Origin: Scortum barcoo
Lineage: Eukaryota; Chordata; Actinopteri; Centrarchiformes; Terapontidae
Direction: 5' to 3'
DNA length: 64,000 nt
Assembly (NCBI GenBank): GCA_023238725.1
Contig: CM041541.1
Span: 11,800,544-11,864,543 of the forward strand
Shown: positions 1 to 11,849 of the stretch, one piece after another
Layout of the letters: every line of letters begins with the position of its first letter
How positions within the stretch are numbered: position 1 is the stretch's first letter
Notes under the pieces: generated by a model
Databases searched by the model: none
What the model saw: the letters and a program-made list of their open reading frames with translations, nothing else
Told to the model about the DNA's origin: nothing
Translations under genes and position numbers: made by a program

Positions 1-2720
1 GCTCGGCTTCAGCAGGACACCTGCTTCGACAATTTTTTAAAGTTTCTCCATCTCGTCCGTTTCGTGTTTACTTGAAGCCAAGCATGAGGGAGTTCGCTTT
101 GATCCCCCCCCAAAATAATAAATTAAAAAATTAAAAACAGTCCCAACCGTGCGCACGGAAGAAAGAAAAAAGGAGGAAAGTGCCACGAAAGTAGTTGACA
201 GTCAGTGCATATTGGTTTTTTTTTTTTTTTTTGCAAGCAGGGAGACATAATCACACAAATAAGACATCAAAGATAGATTGAGAGTTAAAATATGCAGTTG
301 AAAATTATTCAGATTGCTTTGGGATGGCGGGGAGAAAAATATTCCCTCAAAGTGTCCGACTGGATGAGATCAAAACTCTGATACCGTGAGAGACATGCAC
401 GAGTGAGAGAGGAGGAAGCTTTCAGACATGTCCGGGTTTTTTTTTTTTGGTTTCAGGGGCCTTGGCAGCTCCAGCATTTCATGTCGTAGTTCCCTTGACT
501 GGAGGGGAATCCCTTTTTTTTTTCCTCCCCCTTGTTTTTCTGGTCACTGGCACGCAGCTCTTCAGTATGTCGCCTCTCGATGTGAACTCTGGTGCCCTGC
601 AGGTTGGCAGAGAAAAGCGACGCGCACAAACTGGCTGCGGCTCGCGAGTCAGAGCCAAACGCCGCACCTGCGTCATGTTTGCTGGCTCCCGTCAGCCCGA
701 CCGCCTCTCCACCTGTACGGTAAATCCAACAGCATCAAAACCTCGGTGCACACACATGCACATGCGCGCGGGCGTTTCGCGCCAGGAGGATGCGTCAACT
801 CGAACGTCATGGAAATTTGTCTCCAGCGAGAGGAAGAGGAGGGCTGAGAGGCCGGGCAGAGTAACGAGAGAGGCATGTCGGTGTCATGTGTGTGCAAATG
901 TTCAATAAAAGTGCCAAACCAGACACCTGATCATCAGAACCTGCACTTAAAATCAAAACAGCAAGAAGACGAAGTGAAAATGAATCAAATCTGTTAATGC
1001 AATATCTAATCAAATACAACAAACTGAAAATAAAATCTGTATATTTATAAATCTACAACTTAAAAGTCTCAACATTACAACAAATAAATGCTATATTATC
1101 CTACAAATGCAGAATTATTCACTATTTATTGTAGTATAGTGGGCGAACCTTTATCACAATATCAACAGACAGTTTCCAATATTGATAAATATTAACTTCC
1201 GCCCTAGCATATGAGAACGAAGTCTTAATGTCCAAAACAAAATAAAAACACCTAATTTTGTTGGTTAATCTAGTTGTTGCTTTGAATCATTACTTATAAT
1301 AGTCTTGGTCAGCAACATGTGCATTAAAATATTAAAAAGGGATGAGGAATCACTCAAGGTTTAGGAGAAAGAGAGTGGCGACATTCCTGAGACGATAAAA
1401 AAAAAAAGAGAGAGATTTGGGAGATTTTGGTGGTTTGACATCGATGCAGGTTTCCTTTAGCGGCGCTGACAGAAGCACAGTTCGGTACTGATGACTTATA
1501 CGATAATGACGGCGACAGTATGTAATCAATCAAACTGCAAAGACGCATTTATACGGGCGGCAGACGACGCCGACGGCCTCGAACACATTGTTGTATCTCG
1601 TCTGTACTTCGCTGTTACGGGGGACGCTTTGTGCCTCAGAGACAATAACAAGCTGTTAAAAAAAAAAGTTCAGTGATGTTAAGGGACGGAAAGTTTCTCT
1701 TTGTCTGAAAGCTCTCAAATGTGCCACAGAAAGACTCAAAGCGAGGCCCATCTCTCCTAATTAACACTTTGAAAGATAAAAGCAGTTTATTAAATCAATC
1801 AGGATGATGGTTGTTTGTGAATCCCGGCAGATAAGGACATTTGCATATTAACTTTGCAGTTCTAACCTACATTTGAGGATCTTCTGAGATTGTGGCCAGC
1901 GTCAACGTAAATATTTTCCCCCTCGCTGCTACTGTACACGTTTTAAAGTTTCATCGCCCCGGATCCTCTGGTGGATTTTCGACTCATTAAAAAATAAAGA
2001 GACAGATAAATAAGCAAACATGTAACATAAACAGACAAACAAATGAATAAACGAACACGGATGTTATGGCGCTGGAGAGGCGCTGCCAAAATTTGCGGCG
2101 AAAGACGGGACAAAACAATCTGGATCTTAACTCACTTTTAGATATTTCCAGTTCAGAACTGGGCTTTAAATTAACATGAAAGCAACAAATAGGCTTTTAA
2201 AGAGAATTATATGTGCCCTCCAGTTAATCTGGCACATACTAAAGAGCTGTTTCAACATGTTCTGCCAAAATTTAACTTTCTTGATAATGTATTAAGTAAT
2301 TTAAAACGTGCTTTGTATTATTATTATATGAGGTCTGTGCCACATGTACTGCACTTTTTTTAAAAGTTATTTGTATTTAAAATCTGTAAAATATGTTAAT
2401 AATACAATTTTGATTTCCCTGAAGTCATTTCTGGACAGTATCTTTCTCATATTTGTAAAAATTGAACAGGAACAGATAATTTTCTTTTATTGCCTCTTTC
2501 AAAAACAGCCCATACTGATATTTACAACTGTCTAATCTCTGAGTCCATTGCAATTATCAGACCTCAAATTATGTTTCAGCTCATAATAAGCGCCACATAA
2601 CACTGAAAATCTACACATAACCTCTCTGTGGAGGTGTTACAGCTCTCTAAGACAAGTTCACCTCCTTCTCAGTGCAGAAAAAAACTCTTAAATGAACAAT
2701 AAGTGAAGTTTCTTCAGGTT
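1..2720. other. Gene-free, mostly AT-rich unique sequence
   Basis: No credible gene is seen. A run of 17 T lies at 216-232. The part from about 540 to 900 is richer in CpG and complex, but its overlapping frames are open on both strands and look like no known protein. From 920 to 2720 the sequence is AT-rich with scattered homopolymers and nothing that suggests an exon. One perfect POU octamer (ATTTGCAT) sits at 1839-1846. Confidence 0.6.
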
Positions 2721-2789
2721 TAAACCTCCATCATGTCATTGGTAGACAATGTAGACTATCTTAATATTTTCTTGATTCTTTTGCTGCCT

Positions 2790-3400
2790 CTTTAAGTAAG
2801 ACGTCTGCTGCGAAAACGTTATCTCAGAACTCGACATATCAAACCTTTTCCTCAGCGGGAGCGTTAGTCGGGAGGCAGAGACGGGCCACAAAGAAATCAA
2901 AGCTTGCAGGTATTGACCGGCCTCTGACGCGGAGGAAGAAAGGAACTCCCGATCAATACCCATCGTTGCTAATCCTGCTACTGACACAACAGCACCATTG
3001 TGTTTGGATGGGTGGGCCGGAGATTCGTAAGAAATCACCCGCACAAAAGGGTCCCGTCGCCATTCTTCGGCTTTCGGCGGGGTCACGGGCGCCCGGCGGC
3101 ACCACTCGATACTCGCGATGTTTGGGAGGTGAATGACGAATGTGAATTCAATGTGAATTCACACGGACGAGATGTGAGCGGTTATCATCGGCTCATCTCC
3201 GGCAGAGAGAATAGGTGTGAGGGATACTCCAGGGGAGGACGGGGAGGAAAAAAGAAAAAAAAAAAAGAAGTTACTTTAACGACTCCTTTTAATTGCAAAG
3301 GCTTGGATATTAGTTCAAAACCGCTCACTTCATGCTTGGGAACACAGTGCCACGGTGCCTGCGCCCTCACCCAACACTTGTTTTATCTGCTTGCAGATTG
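2790..3400. promoter_or_regulatory. Candidate regulatory block, CpG-bearing
   Basis: The block is complex, non-repetitive sequence with many CpG dinucleotides, especially at 3030-3120, between AT-rich flanks. A direct repeat of tgtgaattca at 3141-3161 contains two EcoRI-type GAATTC palindromes. The overlapping frames on both strands (for example 2736-3086 minus and 3000-3401 plus) have no family signature and end in low-complexity lysine or phenylalanine runs, so coding is unlikely. It could be a conserved non-coding element; conservation was not testable here. Confidence 0.3.
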
Positions 3401-4200
3401 AACTCACTTCACAGTAAAGAGAGGCCAATTAGGGTGCAAAGGGATTAAAAACACAGGAGAGGAAGGGGAAAATAAAGCTTTTCCATTCCTCTGCTTTTGT
3501 GGCGGCAGACAGGCTATAGGATGAAAATACAAGAGAGGGGAAGAAAAGCTCAGCACTTTATGAGCACGAAATTAAAGAGAAAAAAACGAAGGTGTGAGGT
3601 TATTTCCTGCCGCTGCTCTTCTGAGAGGAGGAGGAAAAAGTTAGCGTTGGATGTCATTAATCTCTGATGTTCACAGCATTTGGGCAGCTGTTTTGTGGTG
3701 AGGCACTGGGAATCAGGCTTTTTCCTTTCACCTGCCTTGTCTGTTTCTTATCTAATACATTTCCCAGAATCCCTTTCACCGCCAAACATCTCAGCTGAAC
3801 TCAAGGCTCCAATGGCACTGATTCATCTTCAGTAATGGACCATAACCTATAAACTGTGTAAACTTACATAAAGTCCAACTGATATTCTCTTATTATTATT
3901 TCTTCTCTCTTTTACATCGTCAAAGCCGAATGATCCTCTGAGCAACATCTTATGAAATTCTCCACCCATAGTGAACTGTTTTCAACTCCCTGTGAGTCCC
4001 CTTGTGAACGATGTGAATCATACATTTGGACATCCCTTAGCACTTTGTAGACTTTGCAGAAGTTGAGTCGATATCACCTTCTTTAGCATTAATAATCTAC
4101 ATTTCTAAACAAAAAGCTGCTTCTTCTTCTTTGGAAAATATGTGGACATGACATCACCTCATCTTTATAGAAGTTAAATGAGGCCACATTTCACAAGTAG
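3400..4200. other. Gene-free interval
   Basis: This is purine-rich then AT-rich sequence with no exon-like structure. A partial ZNF143-like word (catttcccagaatccc) lies near 3758-3773 but departs from the consensus in its last half. Nothing else can be supported. Confidence 0.5.
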
Positions 4201-4640
4201 CTGTTTTACGACAGTGTTACGGGGCGAATGTCTCCTTTTATAAGTGTAAATAATAATTCTGTAGTGCTGTTAAAGCGTGCGGGGTGATGTAGGAAGTGAT
4301 GGGGGCTTTGCTTTGCTTTTATTTCCTTCACGTAAACACGCTGAGAGCTTTCGGCTCTGCAGGCCCGACCGTTTATCCGCCTCTCTCCGAGTGGAAGCCC
4401 GGCTCCGACTTCCTCTAATAAAATGATTACCAATCTCTGGTTGTGGTTCACCTCAAATGCACCGTCCCCGGGAGATGTCCGAAGGATGCTATTAACCAGG
4501 GAGGGGTGGAGGGGGGAGGACGGGCTTCCCCCAGTGAGGAGTGTCTTTAACATAAGTGGAGATGAGTGTAACCGGATGGCGGAGGCAAAGGGGGTTTCCC
4601 CAGGAACGGCGGAGAGCGGCAGGAAATCGATGCGTTGTTT
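4200..4640. promoter_or_regulatory. Candidate regulatory block
   Basis: This is complex sequence with CpG and several factor-type cores, including taataataattc, aataaaatgattacc and gctattaacc. It ends in a GC-rich part at 4440-4640. The frames on the two strands (4206-4553 minus, 4423-4800 plus) contradict each other and neither resembles a known domain. It reads like a conserved enhancer-type element, but that is an inference from texture. Confidence 0.3.
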
Positions 4641-4659
4641 GTTTATTGGTCTGACCTCC

Positions 4660-5930
4660 GAACCTCTGCGCCCCCTCCTCCTCCTCCTCCTCGTCTCTCT
4701 CTCTTCCTTTCTTTATCCCTTCTTCCCTTTCTCCTTCCTCCTGTCCTATTTTCTTATCTGCGTTCAGTCTCATTCCGACAAACAAGCGCGTTTCCAATAA
4801 TGTCTGAGGCCCTTTGAACATTTCAGATGAATAAATGTCCATTTCATTACATCTTTTTTGTTCCTGCTTTAAAACGACCATTATCCAACCTCCCAGTTCA
4901 TGAAAGCTTTTCCTTTTGAAGCTCTAAATACTCGGCTTGGTTTCGTGTTTCGCACTAAACACTGATTCTGGCACAATCTTGATATATGCATACTTAAATT
5001 GGTTGATTGTTCAAAGTATCGACTTTCCAACGATGCAACACAAAAAATGTTCTTGCGTTTAGAAAGAAATGGATGCTTGTGAAAAACATTTTAGATTCAA
5101 GAGTAAAAGTAAAAGTCGTATGAACTTAGCTGAAGTGAATTTAAATTGGTAGCTTGTGGTTCTCTCTGATTGACACCCAAAGAAAAAGAAATACAACAAA
5201 ATATATTTGAGCAATTTAGATCTTTCCTTCCTGTTCGGGTCTTTTTTTTTTTTAACTCCGTTTGAATCTCTTTCTGTTAACAGGCTGAGTAGCAGTCCAG
5301 TAAACTGACCTTTATGTTTATAAAAGAAAAAAAGTAAAATGCCCCTTTAAAAGGGTAAAAAAAAAGAGTTTGAAGAATAAAAACTTAAGACAAAAGGAAG
5401 TGAAGATGACGATGATACTAAAATGTGTAAAAATGACTATACAGAGTTTATGTGCAGAAGTTGAGCAAACACACAAAAATGTGCACAGTACAGATGGATG
5501 TCTGCAAAACCTACTTTACATACAAACGTACGTGTATAGTTTTCCTTTTCTTTGCAATGAGGACCAACCATCAGCGCTTATTTGTCATATTTGTCTTTAC
5601 AAGAAGTGATGAGATTTATGTTTCCATGTTTCCACCTTGGCTGCACAGCTAACACAAACAGCGACAGTCACCTGCAGATAAAACCGAGGAAGACGACGTC
5701 AGGTTTTATTGGCAGGTGATAATCTAAACTTGAAAAAGGAGGATGTTTCGAATCGGCGGAGCTTTTGTTTGAAATTTATTCTATTAAACATACAAGTTAA
5801 AATGGTGTCACCTTTTGCAAATGCTGGATATCTCCATTTGGAGGTCACATCTCTGTGTGCAGCTTCATCAATCCAGAAGGAAGAAAGAAGAAAAAAAGAG
5901 AGGAGACCTTCCCTTCTGTAAACGGAGGCA
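4660..5930. other. Pyrimidine tract, then AT-rich gene-free sequence
   Basis: A CTC/CTT-rich pyrimidine tract at 4668-4750 gives artefactual proline/leucine-rich frames. From 4920 to 5930 the sequence is AT-rich with poly-T and poly-A runs. The words agtaaaagtaaaagt near 5101-5116 resemble part of a dispersed fish repeat but are too short to call. No gene is seen. Confidence 0.5.
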
Positions 5931-6640
5931 GAAGAACTTCCAAGATCCCAATATGGGGAAGGAAAAGGTCACCCGAATCTTACGACTCTTAGTGATGCTA
6001 ATGGGGCCTAATTTGAAATGGAATTTTATTCACATCTTGAAATCCAACAATGAGATTTCATTCAGATGTAGCAGTCACTTTTTACTTGCTTTAATGAGAA
6101 GTAGGTCCGAATGCAGGGAGAGAAGGAGAAAAAAGAAAGAAAAAAAAAGATCCCCAAGGTGCTTTGACTCTGTTCTTTTATTAATGACTTGAGCCCTTTT
6201 GTGACCGCCGCAGAATCGTTTGATGAATCATTATCGTGGAGAAAATCATCACGACTGATCATATTAAGAGGGGAACGCAGTTGTTTTGCAAGCCCTCCTC
6301 TCTTGTCCATTGTGAATTATTGTGATCATCATTAGCATGAAATGAATTCTGGCCTTTCAAAAGGGGGAGCGCAGCTACAAGTTAATGTATATTCATCCGT
6401 CGTCGGGCTACAGGCTTGTTTTTTTTTTTTTTTTTTTGTCTGTTATTGTGGCTGCTGTGAGCTGTTTTGAACCCGCCTGTGAGCGAGGACGCTGATAACT
6501 GCGCCTCGGCGAACATCAACCTTGTTTACATTAATGTCTGCAGACTGTCGCAGGTCGACTCGCGTTCCATATCAATTGTGCGTCGGTGAATAAATTCCGG
6601 CGACGAGACATCAATGAGGGCCAGATCCGTATTATAGCAA
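5930..6640. promoter_or_regulatory. Strong candidate conserved non-coding element cluster
   Basis: About 700 bp of complex sequence carries dense developmental-factor cores: tgatgctaatggggcctaat, tttattaatgactt, gatgaatcattatcg, gattagcatg-like and gttaatgtatattcat words. It is interrupted only by an A-rich stretch near 6120-6150 and a run of 19 T at 6419-6437. After the T run, 6440-6640 is CpG-bearing and contains ttgtttacattaatg, a FOX-type word. Frames here are open on both strands without protein character, as is common in constrained non-coding DNA. Confidence 0.42.
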
Positions 6641-6799
6641 CATAAACAATATATTTCTGTGTGTGTGCTGCCACTGAGGGCGTAATAGAGCTATATTTAC
6701 TCGGCGTGGAGAGTCATGTGACCGGCTGCGTGGTGAGTTCAGGGGTTTCATTTCTCTCTGTTGGTTTTAGTGTCACTCTGGCGGTAATGTGTCTGGTCT

Positions 6800-6975
6800 C
6801 CTGGCATCGGGGACATTTGGGGGACTCAGAGCCCGATCGAGAGCAGCATCTGCAGCCTGCTGACTGAATGGGGGCCCCCCTCCAGCGGTACCTGGGCCCC
6901 GGCTGGGGCAGTAGCCACGAGCAGGGGGCGGCAGCCGCCATCACCGTGATCTGATTTATCCTCGGGCCGGAGACT
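6800..6975. promoter_or_regulatory. GC-rich block with CTCF-like site
   Basis: This is a local GC maximum containing ggggcccccctccagcggtac and gcagggggcggcagccgcc. The 14 bases at 6918-6931 match the common CTCF core (CCASYAGRKGGCRS) at 13 of 14 positions on the plus strand. No start-codon-led protein with family character runs through it. It could be a small CpG-rich regulatory element or insulator. Confidence 0.3.
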
Positions 6976-7199
6976 ACAAATGAGTACAGACAGCTTTTCC
7001 ATAGCCAAAAGACACATTTGCATCCGTGTGTGTGTGTTTGTGGATGCGTGCATGAGCGGGGAGGGGGAATGGTAGTGTTGGGAGGGGTCATAAGACCGAG
7101 TGTAGTTTCATAAACAGCTCAGTTTCAGCTATGAAAGGCTGACACAAAAGTAAAAATTGTTGCACGTGTGAATAAACAGTGATATGTGCACTCTCGTAA

Positions 7200-7480
7200 G
7201 TTATTTATGTTCCTGCAGCACAAACTGCCGCGCTGCCATTGAAATAGGCGTAAAAATAATTCAGATTTTCATAAGAAGGCCCGTATGTTTTTAGAAACGC
7301 ATAACTGGAATCACTGAGTTGCTATTTTATGGTCATTAAGCGGGGGGTGTTCACGGATTTAATGTTGCACCTCATAAGCGTGTACCTCGAAAGTGAGCGC
7401 CGCGGTTCTCCGATAAAAGCTTCATAACTGCAGCTCTGCCCCTTTATCACCGCGGAAATCTCCATCTTATCAACTCATAT
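7200..7480. promoter_or_regulatory. Candidate conserved non-coding element
   Basis: Complex sequence with cores such as gtcattaagcgg, atttaatgttgcacctcataa and ccgataaaagcttcataactg, containing CpG within an AT-rich setting. There is no repeat similarity and no protein-like frame. Confidence 0.33.
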
Positions 7481-7680
7481 ACCTATAAATAAGTCCTAAA
7501 ACCTTGTTTTCTTAAAACAAGTGGCAAAATCTGCTCATGCTTTAAGAATACTTTAACCTGTTTGCAACAGAAATCTACTTGGTCTTTAAACTGAGAAAGC
7601 ATAAAGACAGACGAACTGCATTTTATTTGATTTAACAAAGATGTACAGGCATTTCCTGTATGCACTCAATGAAAAATGCA
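7480..7680. mobile_element. Possible decayed MITE-like repeat
   Basis: The sequence begins with an imperfect palindrome, cttgttttcttaaaacaag, at about 7503-7521, followed by tggcaaaatctgctcatgc. Palindromic cttgtttt/aaaacaag words with this spacing occur in old non-autonomous DNA transposons of fish. Terminal inverted repeats and target-site duplications are not clear, so the family and limits are uncertain. Confidence 0.25.
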
Positions 7681-8080
7681 TTCACAAGACTGTTAAATAT
7701 AAAAAATCTTTAATATGGGTTATTTATTGTTGCATAGATAAAGTCTCATCTTATCCTGATGTATGTTTTCATGTCTGCTGATGACTTTGCATCTGGTTAG
7801 AGGAGCAATAAAACTCTTCTGAACCTTAAAACTTCAAATCATTTAACTAAACAAGATAGACTTTATAGACACTGAGCTTCAATTTCAAGTTTAACTCATT
7901 TAAAACAGAAATAATTTCCAAAAATGAAATATTAGATCTGGATATAAACCTTCATTACTGCAATTATGCTGTGTAAGAGTTTATGTAGACTGTTTCATTA
8001 ACTTTCATGAAGTTTAATGAATTTTAAAACAAAAAAAACATTACTCTCTCACTCTAATAACATTTTATACTAATTCAGCT
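7680..8080. other. AT-rich gene-free interval
   Basis: AT-rich sequence with no repeat, exon or element that I can support. Confidence 0.5.
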
Positions 8081-8468
8081 CAATACAGTTAATTTCTCGG
8101 CTCAGTCGGTGACCGGAGGTGAAGTCAGGCTGCAGACCTGAGAGCGCTGAACTTTCCCAGTAATTATTCTGTGCTCGGGTCAGCTCTGGACAATATGTTG
8201 GCCATCTGCCGGCATCTGTGCTTTCTCCCACTAATAGACTGCCCCAGCCCATCAACCCCATCCACCTTCCCTGCACACACGCAACAACCCCCCCCTCCTC
8301 CCCACACGGACCACCACCGCCGCCACCGCAGCCTGGAGCGAGTGGAGCCGGGGGTGAAACGTTAAGCAGGTCACATGTTGTCTTTCAGCCATATTTGGGT
8401 CAGGCCTTTGGCACTGGATGAGGGGAGGCTTAATGCACGGAGGCAATGGGTAATAATCCTCCCCTCCA

Positions 8469-8492
8469 ACACACACACACACACACACACAC
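8469..8492. repeat. (AC)12 microsatellite
   Basis: A perfect AC tract of 24 bp. It follows a complex, CpG-bearing segment (8080-8450) with pyrimidine-rich parts. Confidence 0.95.
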
Positions 8493-8559
8493 CGCATGTT
8501 GGCCACACAAACATGTAGATGAATAAACAGACATTCACATACTGTACTCATATGACTTC

Positions 8560-9210
8560 CCTGGATGCTATTTTGCCTCAGAGGGCGTGAAATTCCTCAT
8601 TTTTCTTCGATAAGATCCCAACTCACGGGCTTCATTTAAATTCTCCGAAGGGTGCTGAATACTTTAAATTCAAATTTCGACATCCAGGACTGTATATTGG
8701 CAGAAAGCGGAGCCCAACAGCAGCTTTAGCGGAGCATATGTTGCGTGGAACATATGTCTGCAGCATATGTTTAACGCCAGAGGAAAGAGGGCTCCCACGT
8801 GACGGAGGATCACAGGTAGACGAGATCTTAAATACAGAGAAAAAAAAGTGAAATCAGAGCATGAAAAAGAGGTCTGTGTTCATTTAGTTCACATGTTAAG
8901 ACGCCTGAACTTTCCTGAGCTGTGGGGCCAAACACTTGCATCTCATATTTGGGGAAATGTATGCAAAACCAGACTGCCAAATTTGCTCCTTCCATTAAGA
9001 TTAGGACACGGCACATATAGCTCGGTGGCCTCGAACGACTGGAAATGTGTAAATTTAATACAAAAAGTAAAAAAAAACTTTCTTTTATCGGGAATTCATT
9101 AGGAGAAAACTCAGAGCGTTGTATTTTTTTTTTTGATGGTGTGTGAAGTTCTGGGGGCAGAGGCCGAGCGTGCGGGTATGAAATGTGATCAAATTTCAAA
9201 TACATTCACA
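8560..9210. other. Unique sequence with three CATATG E-boxes
   Basis: The interval holds no gene. At 8735-8740, 8751-8756 and 8764-8769 there are three CATATG E-boxes within 35 bp. From 8850 to 9210 the sequence is unremarkable and AT-rich. Confidence 0.45.
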
Positions 9211-9214
9211 GTCG

Positions 9215-9545
9215 TGGCAATTTGTACATTTGCATCAGACTTCTGGAGGAGGGGGGTGAAGACGTCTGACAGTAAATGGGATGAGGTTCGACACGTTTGC
9301 TCGCCGCGCTCTGGCCTCCTCATCAGCGCCGCTTGGCTCAAGAAGCGGCGCCTAATGAAGAAAACACTTAAATTGCGATCGGAGGAGCAAATTAGACAAC
9401 GTGATGAATGCGTGTTCGGCTCAAATTGGCTCACAAAAAGCGAAACCAGCTCGCTGGAACGGCAAAGCCACCAAAACAAGAGGCAACAGGAAGGGGAGAG
9501 GCATGAAAGGTCACAAGAGGTCAAAGTAAAGGTTAACCCTCACAG
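9215..9545. promoter_or_regulatory. Candidate regulatory element with hairpin and DR4 site
   Basis: Complex CpG-bearing sequence holds a perfect POU octamer (ATTTGCAT, 9228-9235), a GC-rich hairpin (9326-9334 pairing with 9343-9351 across an 8-base loop), gcaaattagac, and a perfect direct repeat AGGTCA-caag-AGGTCA at 9508-9523. The 138-codon plus frame across it is charged and patternless and matches nothing I know. A minus frame of 111 codons overlaps it, so coding is not favoured. Confidence 0.4.
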
Positions 9546-10800
9546 GTAAAGAGTTTGGATGTCTGCTATGCTTAGTTTTCATCACCAGGATCTGGACGTT
9601 CAGACACTTACTGTCTGATGTCTTGAGTGGTGACATGTTTGCACTTTTCTCCTTCCTCTTTGCAATCACACTAATTGCTTTCACATATGACTTTTTAGAG
9701 TCTTTTCCGGCAGGGAAAACCTTTCGGCGTGATTCTTATCTCAAAGTGCAGTCAGACGGGCGTCAGATTTGGCTTTTTGTGAAGCTCCGGCGTGATGACT
9801 TCATTGTGGTTTGAGCTGCACGAGGTCTCGAAAGGAAGCCAGCATGAAAGACTTGAGAGCTTGTGAGGATGTAAAAAATAAAGTACTTAGATGTATTAGC
9901 ATCTGTCATCTTTCTCAAAGGTCCTGAGTATGAAGATGACGTTTCCCACAAACCAAATGAGGGAACAACATTCATCCCTCCAGCAGAGTTGGAGAATCAA
10001 AGACGAGGAGCACTGAAGTTGTTCTGCAAGATTGATGAACACTCTGCAAAGACACTAGGTTTGACAAATAAATAGTTAACAAAATGATGAAGGATGTTTC
10101 ATGTAGCTCCTGAAGGTACAGAGTAAACAGGGAGCTCCTGGATGATGGACACTATTTCAATAACGTGGCGACACTAAGGTACAACACACATTAGCCATGT
10201 TGCATCATTTGAAACACTCCAAACGCAGCATTAAGAGAGAACAGGTGGCCAAATAGCAAATCTGAGGAGTGTATTTGATAAAAATGAGTGCTTTTATCAA
10301 AAATTAATTAACTTCAGCACCAGAAGAACAGACACTGGAGTTGTCAATGATGGTATAAAATGAACTTCGGGCAGTGTATTCATATTTTAGATTTTTAACT
10401 AATCACTATTAAGGTAAAGTCACATTGAGATTAAAGTCATAATAAATTCCTGTTTGCATGATAATATTACTTTCTTTATGCAATAGAATAAAGCACTGTG
10501 TACATGCAGATACACACTCAGTTTTATGTGCACAGGTGTGTAGAAATTTCAGGCTAAAACTCACGAATAACCTCTGCGTCTTGCTCGCAGCGCTCTCTAC
10601 ATATCTGCATGCACATAAAGTAGAAGAGAAAAAAAATGAGCAGGCGAGGCTGTGCATATTATCATCAAAAAAAAAAAAAAGAAAGAAAAAGTTCAAAACC
10701 TCCAACTTCTCCTCCCCTCCTCCTTCCACCTTCACCTCCTCCACCCTTTTCACTCCCCTCCTCCTAAGCACATTCATATGTGCAGGTTTGTTTTGGGGAT
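9545..10800. other. AT-rich gene-free interval
   Basis: This is mostly AT-rich unique sequence with a run of 14 A near 10667-10680, followed by a CTCC-rich pyrimidine stretch to 10760. The frames in it are low in complexity. No gene is supported. Confidence 0.5.
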
Positions 10801-10970
10801 AAAGTCCTCGGCTTTGATCAGCGCTAATTAGACAGCCTCTGCTTTCGTTCGCTACCTATTAGGGCTGGGTAGGTTATCACCGTCCTAATCTCGGGCCGGT
10901 AGCCAGGCGAGGGTGCTGCGATCCTTAAGGAGCCCCCTCAAAGCCGTCTAAGGTGAGGAGGAACCGTGAT
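10800..10970. promoter_or_regulatory. Candidate conserved non-coding element
   Basis: A compact 170-bp block is sharply different from its flanks: cagcgctaattagacagc, ctattagggctgggtaggtt, gtcctaatctcgggccgg and gatccttaaggagcccc. It has homeodomain cores with CpG and no repeats. Its order of short words is loosely echoed near 50850-50950. Confidence 0.42.
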
Positions 10971-11339
10971 GAAAGGGCCGTCTCCTTTCAGCGCAGATCA
11001 ATACGCTCCTTCTCCTTTGCCTACGGGGGATCAAGAGTTTGAAACGCAAAGGGGTTTTTTGCATAAAGATCCAAACAATGGTTCACAAGACATTTTTTTT
11101 TCCCTCTCACTCTCTTGCTTTATGCTTTATACTTTCTCTCTTGCCCTTTATTTTCTGCCTTCCCTTCAACTTTCCTCTCCTGGAAGAAAAAGTAGGAGGA
11201 GGAGGAGTGGGGCTGTTTAATGAACCTGGAAATTTTGATTTTAGTGGTTCAAAAAAAAAAAAAAAGCAATTTCTGCAGGAGCCTGCAGGAGGCAAACAAC
11301 TAAAGTTACAGTAATTTCTTCAATTCTTCACTCTCTGGA

Positions 11340-11690
11340 TGGGAGAATGTGTTGCTCCGGTTGCTCCTCATATGCAAGGATTCGCTTGCAGATTCTCAAA
11401 TGTTGTTTAAAGTAAACAGATGTCGCCGCTCTCCGCCAGACGTGAGTCGTATGCTGAGATAAACAAACTTATGGATCCTCAGATATTGCGTAATGCTCCT
11501 TTAATGCTCCACAGTATAGATGGAAGCGTTTAATCCCCCGCTATTTGTTTCATACTCCGGGAAAGCCCTGACTGCGCACTTCCAGTTTGTTTGGTCAGTT
11601 CAGCCTAAACAACCGATTAGGGATTAAAAGAAATATATAATCCACGCGGCGTAATGTAGACACGATGTAAGTGTCTCAGTCTCTTTAGGA
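11340..11690. promoter_or_regulatory. Candidate conserved non-coding element
   Basis: Complex sequence contains gcagattctcaaatg, gagataaacaaactt (FOX-type), tattgcgtaatgctcc, cgtttaatcccc and ccgattagggattaaaag. CpG content is above that of the flanks. The segment just before it (11090-11290) is CT-rich and then A-rich simple sequence. Confidence 0.35.
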
Positions 11691-11849
11691 GGAGGAGGAA
11701 GTAAAAACACGCTGACATGCTTTGTTTAAAGAAGCTTGATTGTTTGAAACGCACAGCGGAGCGAAACTCGACTCAAGCTCCGGTTCTTCCATCTGACTGA
11801 GGTGACTCACGAACATCCAAACCTCTTTCACTTTTCACTGACTGATGAT

